Below are positions 57,878 through 64,000 of a stretch of DNA of 64,000 nt, one piece after another. Positions within the stretch are counted from its first letter, which is position 1; every line of letters starts with the position of its first letter. The notes under the pieces are model-generated. The model was not told the origin of the DNA. It saw only the letters and a list, made by a program, of their open reading frames with translations, and ran no database searches. The translations under genes were made by a program, and so were the position numbers. The DNA lies in assembly GCA_963847735.1 (NCBI GenBank), contig CAWKAV010000003.1, forward strand, positions 1 through 64,000, given 5' to 3'. The stretch is from CAWKAV01 sp963847735. GTDB taxonomy: Bacteria; Desulfobacterota; Desulfuromonadia; Desulfuromonadales; BM103.

Positions 57878-59762
57878 CAGTGCCCTCCCCCATTGACCAG
57901 TTTCAACAGGAACCAGCCGAGCAGAATCAGGAAACCCCAGGCAAAGGCAGACAGGTAGGTGGTCAGGCGTCCGGTGGCCAGCTGCACAAGCGAGGCGCCC
58001 CAACCGGTGGCCAGGCGCGCCAGGCCATTGATGCTGCCGTCAAAGAGAGTACGGTCACAGCCGGAGGAACAGAAGCGGGCCATGGCCGTAAAGGGACGGA
58101 CAAAGAGTCGATCGACCAGCGCATCCGCATACCAGCCATTCAACAGGAACCGGCTGACGACGTTATCCAGAGGGGCCTGATAGTTGCGATAACGTCGATG
58201 GGCGGCAAACCAGCCGAGAGCAGCGATCGCGACGGCCAGAACCGACCAGCATCCATTCCACATCATGACTGACAGTCACGGCTCGTCCGGCCAGGTCGCC
58301 ATACCAATGATGCAGCGCTCTCACCGCCGCCGACAAAGGCCGGCAGGTTGAGCAGGCCACCGGCCAAACCGAACAGGGCCAGCGGCCAGAGCGGCCAGCG
58401 CATCAGCAATGGAAGCGTGTGCGGGTGACCCGTGCCGCGATACTCGCCGGCAAAGACCAGGTAAACCAGGCGGAAGGTGTAGAACGCCGTCAACAGGGCG
58501 GTCACAATCCCGATCAGCCAGAACATCTTGTAAGACGGGTCCGGATGGGTGAAGAGCGCCAGCAGGATGCCGTCTTTGGAGAAGAAGCCGCCGGTCAGAC
58601 GGCAGTCCGGCCAGGCAAACCGCGCCGGCCAGAAAGACCCAGAAGAGTTCAACCGGACCGCGACGGGCCAGGCCGCCCATCTTGAAGATGTCGTTTTCAT
58701 CACCGGCCAGGTGAATAACGCAGCCGGCGGCCATAAAGAGCACGGCCTTGAAGAACGCGTGGGTCAGCAGATGGAACATGGCTCCGGCGACGGTGCCGGC
58801 ACCAACCGCCATGAACATGTAGCCGACCTGGCTCATGGTCGAATAGGCCAGCACCCGTTTGATCTCGCGCTGGGCCATGGCACAGCTTGCCGCGTAAATT
58901 GCCGTCAACGCGCCGATCGCCGTGATCGCGGTCATGGCGACCGCCGAGAGGGAGACCAGCGGGAAGAAGCGGCAGAGCAGGTAAACCCCGGCGGTGACCA
59001 TGGTCGCGGCATGAATCAGCGCCGAGACCGGTGTCGGCCCGGCCATGGCATCGGCCAGCCAGGTCATCAGCGGCAGCTGCGCCGACTTGCCGCAGGCACC
59101 GAGCAGCAGCAACAGGCTCAGGGCGATGACCACACCCGGCGAGATCGAGGCCGCCTGGGCGTTGATCTCGCTGATCGACAGGGTGCCGGTCAGGGTAAAG
59201 AGCCAGAGCATGGCAATGCCGAGAAAGACATCGCCGACGCGGGTCACCAGAAAGGCCTTGGTGCCGGCCTTGGCGTTCTCCAGCTTGCGATACCAGAAGC
59301 CGATCAGGCCGTACGAACATAGACCCACGCCCTCCCAGCCGAGGAAAAGGACCAGCATGTTGTCGGCCAGGACAATCGCCAGCATGGCGAAGACAAACAG
59401 GTTGAGCAGGCTGAAGAAGCGCGCGTAATCGTCCTCTTTGTGCATGTAGCCGACGGCGTAGAGATGGATCAGCGTCGCCACCCCGGTCACCATCAGCGTC
59501 ATCGGAGCCGCCAGGCGATCGAAAGTTGAGGGCAAAGGAGATATCGACACGTGCCGCTGTTGAGCCAGGTAAAGAGGACCGCGCGGGTTCCTTCACCTGC
59601 GGCGTAGCCCCAGAAGAGCACTGTCAGCACAAAAGCACCGGCCACGCCGATGACCGCCATGACCTCGGCAAACAGGCGCGGCAGGCGCATGCCGAAGAGC
59701 ATGTTGATCACTGCACAAAAGAGCGGCAGCAGGAGTATGAGGAAGAGCAGGCTCTCGTTCAT
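57877..59762 (-). CDS. nuoL: NADH-quinone oxidoreductase subunit L (three frameshifts)
   Basis: Starts MNESLLFLILLLPLFCAVINMLFG. After a slip near 59540 the main frame shows FLGWEGVGLCSYGLIGFWY, KSAQLPLMTWLADAMAGPTPVSALIHAATMVTAGVYLL, the family motif, and HAFFKAVLFMAAGCVIH. After a slip near 58625, GFFSKDGILLALF; after one near 58285, the C-terminal helix that extends along the arm, ending GWFLLKLVNGGGH. Largest proton-pumping subunit of complex I. Confidence 0.95.
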
Positions 59763-60064
59763 CCGCGCATCCCGTTGAATTCATCGGCGACCAGCGTGCG
59801 CTTGCGCCGCCACAAATAAACCACCATGGCCAGGGCGACAGCGACTTCGGCGGCGGTGATCGCCATGAGAAGAATGACAAAGACCTGGCCATCGGCCTGC
59901 TGCCAGTAGGCCGAGGCCGCCACAAAGACCAGCGAGGCAGCGTTGAGCATGATCTCCACGCCGATCAGGATCATCATGATCTGGCGGTGCAACAGCACAC
60001 AGGTCAGGCCAAGCACAAAGAGTGCGCCAGCAAAAGCCAGGGCATGTCCAAAGGGAATCATCAT
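59759..60064 (-). CDS. nuoK: NADH-quinone oxidoreductase subunit K
   Basis: Intact 101 residues, three helices: FVLGLTCVLLHRQIMMILIGVEIMLNAASLVFVAAS with the conserved glutamate in the first GVEIMLN, and AITAAEVAVALAMVV with the second. Overlaps nuoJ and nuoL by 4 bases each. Confidence 0.97.
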   Translation of the reverse strand: MMIPFGHALAFAGALFVLGLTCVLLHRQIMMILIGVEIMLNAASLVFVAASAYWQQADGQVFVILLMAITAAEVAVALAMVVYLWRRKRTLVADEFNGMRG

Positions 60065-60567
60065 TGGTCATCCCCCTTCGGCAAGGGCCGGCCAAGCAGG
60101 TAGGCACCGATGGTGGCAAACAGCAACTGAAAGGAGACGATCTCGACGGCCAGGGCATAGCGACTGAAGAGAGCTTCGCCGAGTGCCTGCGGCGCCAGGT
60201 AGAACTCACCGATCTCCTTGCCTGCCGCCGGATCCTGGAAGATCAGCAGCAGGGTGCAGACCATCAGGCTGGCAGACAACAGCACCAGCGGTACCCAACG
60301 CTGCCAGCCCGGCCCTTCGGGAGTTTCCTGCGGCGCCAGGCCAAGCATCATGATGATGAAGAGAAACAGCACCATGATCGCACCGGCATAGACGATCACC
60401 TCCCAGGCCGCCACCAGCGGTGCGCCGAGCAGGTAGAACATCAGCGCCAGGGCAAAGAGACCCGCCACCAGGTAGATCACCGCATGCACCGGGTTGCGCC
60501 GCGTGATGCAGAGCAGCGTCGCCGCGAGCATGGTGAAGCCGAGTATGTAGAAAAGAAATGACGCCAT
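60061..60567 (-). CDS. nuoJ: NADH-quinone oxidoreductase subunit J
   Basis: Intact 168 residues, five helices: FTMLAATLLCITRRNPVHAVIYLVAGLFALALMFYLLGAPLVAAWEVIVYAGAIMVLFLFIIMML is the standard NuoJ pattern. A palindromic repeat separates it from nuoI. Confidence 0.96.
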   Translation of the reverse strand: MASFLFYILGFTMLAATLLCITRRNPVHAVIYLVAGLFALALMFYLLGAPLVAAWEVIVYAGAIMVLFLFIIMMLGLAPQETPEGPGWQRWVPLVLLSASLMVCTLLLIFQDPAAGKEIGEFYLAPQALGEALFSRYALAVEIVSFQLLFATIGAYLLGRPLPKGDDQ

Positions 60568-60581
60568 TTAAAACCCTTTTT

Positions 60582-60671
60582 GCCACAGAGGCACTGAGAC
60601 ACAGAGGAGATCTTTCTTGTCAGGAACTCTGTTATTCATGCTTTTTCTTCGTGTCTCTGTGTCTCCGTGGC
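60582..60671. repeat. Imperfect inverted-repeat element between nuoI and nuoJ
   Basis: Arms GCCACAGAGGCACTGAGACACAGAGGA (left) and TCTTCGTGTCTCTGTGTCTCCGTGGC (right). The right arm touches the nuoI stop. Same family as the element at 61261. Confidence 0.88.
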
Positions 60672-61171
60672 TAAGGCAAAAGGCTTTTCGGGTCCACCGG
60701 ACCGTATTCATCCTCGTTGCCGCCACGCTCGTTGACCACACCGATTCCCGAGTGTTCGTAAAAATTGTATTCCGTGTCCTTGCCGCAGCCGTCGATCAGC
60801 AGGTCTTCTTTTTCGTGCACCAGCTTGAGCACGTCGCGGTTGCAGATCTCGTAATCCGGCGTGGTCTGGATCGCCATGGTCGGACAGGCCTCGGTGCAGA
60901 GGCCACAGAAGATGCAGCGCGCGAAATTGATGCGGAACCAGGCTGCATAGCGGCGGCCATCGGCATCTTCGGCGGCCTGCATCGAGATACAGTCGACCGG
61001 ACAGGCGGCACTGCACAGCTGACAGGCGACACAGCGCTCGCTGCCATCGGGATTACGGGTCAGCACGATGCGCGCACGGTAGCGCGGCGGCGGTATCCGC
61101 TTCTCCTCCGGATACTGGATGGTCACCGGCTTCTTGAAAAGATAGCCCAGGGTAATCCAGAACGGTTGCAA
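60671..61171 (-). CDS. nuoI: NADH-quinone oxidoreductase subunit I
   Basis: Intact 166 residues with two 4Fe-4S motifs: CVACQLCSAACPVDCI and CIFCGLCTEACPTMAI. They carry clusters N6a and N6b towards quinone. The C-terminal extension (about 45 residues, FYEHSGIGVVNERGG) is longer than in E. coli. ATG 61171 is well placed. Confidence 0.97.
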   Translation of the reverse strand: MQPFWITLGYLFKKPVTIQYPEEKRIPPPRYRARIVLTRNPDGSERCVACQLCSAACPVDCISMQAAEDADGRRYAAWFRINFARCIFCGLCTEACPTMAIQTTPDYEICNRDVLKLVHEKEDLLIDGCGKDTEYNFYEHSGIGVVNERGGNEDEYGPVDPKSLLP

Positions 61172-61260
61172 AGGTGCCTTTTATGTCACGCCAAAGATTC
61201 ATTTTGATTCGTTGCCTATCATTTCTGATCCGTCACAATAATCCTAAAAACAGCAATCAG

Positions 61261-61351
61261 GCCACAGAGGCACGGAGACACGGAGGAAAAGCTATTAATT
61301 AGACACAACAAATTGATTTAGATTTTCTCCGTGTCTTTGTGTCTCCGTGGC
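61261..61351. repeat. Imperfect inverted-repeat element between nuoH and nuoI
   Basis: Arms GCCACAGAGGCACGGAGACACGGAGG and CTCCGTGTCTTTGTGTCTCCGTGGC with about 39 bases between. The arms pair at all but about four positions. Closely related to 60582-60671. Confidence 0.9.
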
Positions 61352-61367
61352 AAAGGCTTTTCCCGGA

Positions 61368-62361
61368 TTAGTTCATTGCCAGGGAGACTGCTCCCGACAC
61401 CACTACATTCAGCAGCGCCAGGGGAATCAACACTTTCCAGCCGAAATGCATCAGCTGATCGTAACGCGGCCGCGGCATACTGCCGCGCGCCCAGATAAAC
61501 AGGAAAGCCACAAACAGCACCTTGCCGACAAACCAGACCACCGGCGGCAGAAAGGGGCCGTGCCAGCCACCGAGGAAGAAGACGGTGGTCATGGCACCGA
61601 TCACGATCAGGTTGATATATTCACCGACAAAGAACAGACCGAAACGCATGCCGGAATACTCGGTGTGGAAACCGCCAACGATCTCATTCTCTGCTTCCGG
61701 CATATCGAAAGGGGTGCGTTTCGATTCGGCCGCTATGCTGATCATGAAGATGACGAAAGCCAGAGGATGACGCAGCAGATTCGGCCAGTCCGCCTGGGCC
61801 ATAACGATTTCGGTGAGCGAGAAAGACTTGGCGGTCATCACCACCGGCACCAGGGCCAGGCCGAGCGAGAGTTCGTAAGAGAGCAGCTGCGCCAGGCTGC
61901 GGATGGCGCCAAGCAGGGAATATTTCGAGTTGGAGGCCCAGCCGCCGAGGACCACGCCGTAGACGGCCAGCGAAGAAAGACCGAAAAGATAGAGCAGGCC
62001 GATATTCAGATCGCAGACCACCATCGGGATCTCGCGGCCGAACAGCGTCAGCGGCGGCGCAAAGGGCACCACGGCAAAGCTGAGCAGGGCGGTCAGGGCA
62101 GTTAGGCCGGGGGCGAAGAGGAAACAGCCACTTGTCGGCCCGGTCGGGGACAAAGTCCTCCTTGGTGATCAGCTTGATAACGTCGCACAGCGGCTGGATC
62201 ATACCACCGGGACCGACCCGGTTCGGACCGTAGCGCATCTGCATGCGACCGAGAATTTTACGCTCGGCCAACACCAGGTAGGCGGCCATGGAGAGGACCA
62301 CGCCGAAGATCAGGCCGAGCTTGACCAGAATGAGAAGCAGGCTGATCAGCAGATCGTTCAT
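61368..62361 (-). CDS. nuoH: NADH-quinone oxidoreductase subunit H (one frameshift near 62120)
   Basis: MNDLLISLLLILVKLGLIFG, then LAERKILGRMQMRYGPNRVGPGGMIQPLCDVIKLITKEDFVP, the quinone-site loop; after a slip, VYGVVLGGWASNSKYSLLGAIRSLAQLLSYELSLGLAL and ESKRTPFDMPEAENEIVGGFHTEYSGMRF. Both family signatures are complete. ATG overlaps the nuoG stop. Confidence 0.96.
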
Positions 62362-64000
62362 GCCTTGTCCTCCTTCTCAAGCTGGCAGTCGAGCATGCTG
62401 CCCGGCACCATCCCTTCAAGGGCGGTGTCCCAGAGTTGCGGCGCCAGCACCAGGCCTTTCACCATCTGCGCTCGATTCGGATCACGACATGACAATGGCC
62501 AAAACGGGTGGTCAGACGAGCACGGTCACCAGTCATCAGGCCGAGCTGTTCGGCCTGCTCGGGATGCAGATAAAGATAAGGCTGCGGCTCCGTAGCCGCC
62601 AGGGGCGACGACAGGTGCGCCAGCCAGTGAGAACCGACCGGCGCGGCTATCGCCAGCAACGTCAGAGTTTCAGCGGCTGCGGCAAGAGGCAATTCTTTCT
62701 CTGCCGCTGGCGGCAAGACGCCCATGGCAGAGAGGCGTAATCCCGTGGTCTCGGCAACAATGGACGAAAGTCCGGCGAACCGGTCATCGTTCTGTTCTAT
62801 CGACTTGCGCACATCGGCAAGAGTCGGCGTCGCGGTCAAGCAGCCGGGCCAAAAGCCACCAGTCTGCTTCGGGAGCAGAACCCGGCGTTTCCTGGAAAAA
62901 TTCGCGCGGCGGGTGATTACCGGCTCCCGTGTCACGGATCGGCAGACCCGGATCAATCACCGGCAGGAACGCCTGCAGTCGGCCTTCGTTATTAATATAG
63001 CTGCCGGCCATCTCGGCGTTGGCACGAGCGGGCAGGAAGATATCGGCCCGTTGAGCCGCCAGGCTCGGCGTGGCATCAATGCTCACCAGCAGATCCAGAT
63101 GACCAAGGGCCGCCTGGGCACGTGCCGGATCCATTGCCTCACAGAAAGGATCGCTCTCCAGGCAGACCAGCGCACGCACCGTGCCTTCCTGGATCGCATC
63201 GAGAATCGGGTTAAAACCGGGACCGTCACCCGCCAGCAGGGCGCCGCCAAAGCTGTTCGGCCCGTCCAGCAGGACCATCACGCCGACGCGGCGAGCCGCG
63301 GTTGACAGCGCGACGGCCGCGGAGCAGAGGGCATCGACGCCCTTGCCGCCGAGCAGATCGGCGCCGCCGACCAGGACCGGACGTTGGGCCGAGTTGAGTT
63401 GCTCCAGCAGACCCGCCAACAGCTCCTGCTCGTGAGCGGGCAGTGAACCCAGGTCGCCCTCACCAAGCGCCTTGAGGACCACGGGCAAACGCTCCGGACC
63501 TAACGGCAGATGAGTGGCCGCGCAGGGCAACTGCACCGGCCGGGGATCGATCACCACGACTTTGCCACCATTGCGCACGGCCTGGCGTATGGCCAGGGCC
63601 AGCATCGGACCTTCCGCCAGCGGATCCGCTCCAATCAGAATGACCAGATCACTCTGCCGGACATCTTCCAGGCTGCGGGCGTGGTCACCGAGACGGGCGA
63701 CGAGGGTCCGGGCGGCACGATCGCGCCGCTGGTGCGACTTCGTAGACCAGTTGCGTCGAGCCGGTTGCAACCGCCCAATCCCGCAACAGGGCGTTGGCTT
63801 CAAAACTGGCCCGCGACGAGCCCAGGAAAGCGACGCTGTTCGGGCCGTGCTTACTGGCCATCTCGGCAACGCGCTTGCGGGCCGCTGCCAGCGCGATCTC
63901 GATCGCAACCGGCTGACCATCGACACGCGGCTGGCGCGGCCGCTGCGGATGATTGACATGATCGTATCCAAAGCGACCACGATCACAGATAAAGAAGCCG
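62358..64000 (-). CDS. nuoG: NADH-quinone oxidoreductase subunit G, C-terminal part (frameshifted)
   Basis: From the window edge: ICDRGRFGYDHVNHP, the start of the molybdopterin-type domain; VAFLGSSRASFEANALLRDWA; after a slip near 63730, VRQSDLVILIGADPLAEGPMLALAIRQA, LVSIDATPSLAAQRADIFLPARANAEMAGSYINNEGRLQAF; after slips near 62850 and 62465, a C-terminal beta domain and stop at 62358. The N-terminal iron-sulfur part is outside the window. It belongs to the peripheral arm. Confidence 0.92.

Noticed and set aside
56421..57896. Long plus-strand open frame opposite nuoM
   Set aside because: Charged, repetitive Gln/Glu/Arg product typical of the antisense of a hydrophobic gene.
58549..59322. 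Plus-strand open frame opposite nuoL
   Set aside because: Same kind of antisense shadow as over nuoM.

Overview
The window looks like a chimeric contig built from three unrelated genomes, so the parts should be read separately.

Segment A (1 to about 7215) looks eukaryotic, probably a stramenopile alga such as a diatom. The genes are compact and widely spaced, lack Shine-Dalgarno sites and run on both strands. It holds a large TIR-NACHT-WD40 receptor-like gene, partial at the window start, whose WD40 region is made of nearly identical 126-bp DNA repeats that differ at only a few codons. It also holds an RraA-like gene, a TrmN6-like methyltransferase and an M14 carboxypeptidase whose N terminus is cut off at the join.

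Segment B (about 7215 to 32635) is GC-rich and resembles a Pirellula/Rhodopirellula-type planctomycete, an inference from gene content and protein style. It begins inside menG/ubiE and continues with a nearly complete menaquinone cluster in order: menF-menD-menH-menB-menA-menC-menE, several genes overlapping by ATGA. Then come an OmpR/RstA-type regulator with its kinase, an AraC-like remnant, a MacA-like adaptor with a MacB/FtsX-like permease, recG, a D-aminoacylase-type amidohydrolase joined to or next to a serine hydrolase, rnhA, a sensor kinase with a CxxCH heme motif, an ISKra4-like insertion sequence with terminal inverted repeats, and the 3' part of priA.

Segment C (about 32635 to 64000) fits a marine Desulfuromonadales/Geobacter-like bacterium, again an inference. 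It carries an RluA-type synthase fragment, thyX, sensor kinase, mgtC, glgX, a TRAP transporter operon (dctP-dctQ-dctM with a TatT lipoprotein), a YajD-like HNH protein, a nucleotidyltransferase/winged-helix pair, pirin, a TacAT-like GNAT/RHH toxin-antitoxin module with a clear palindromic operator, an Ldh2-type dehydrogenase, cyclophilin, several small zinc-ribbon genes, and the distal part of the complex I operon (nuoG-H-I-J-K-L-M-N, reading leftwards from the window end). Two families of palindromic REP-like elements sit between its genes, and one family interrupts the nuo operon twice.

Many otherwise convincing genes in all three segments are broken by single-base indels (the NACHT gene, menG, menF, menD, menH, menA, menC, menE, the response regulator, recG, nuoG, nuoH, nuoL, nuoM, nuoN). 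Because conserved motifs continue in the next frame, most of these are better explained by sequencing or assembly indels than by real decay. I saw no rRNA, tRNA or CRISPR array.
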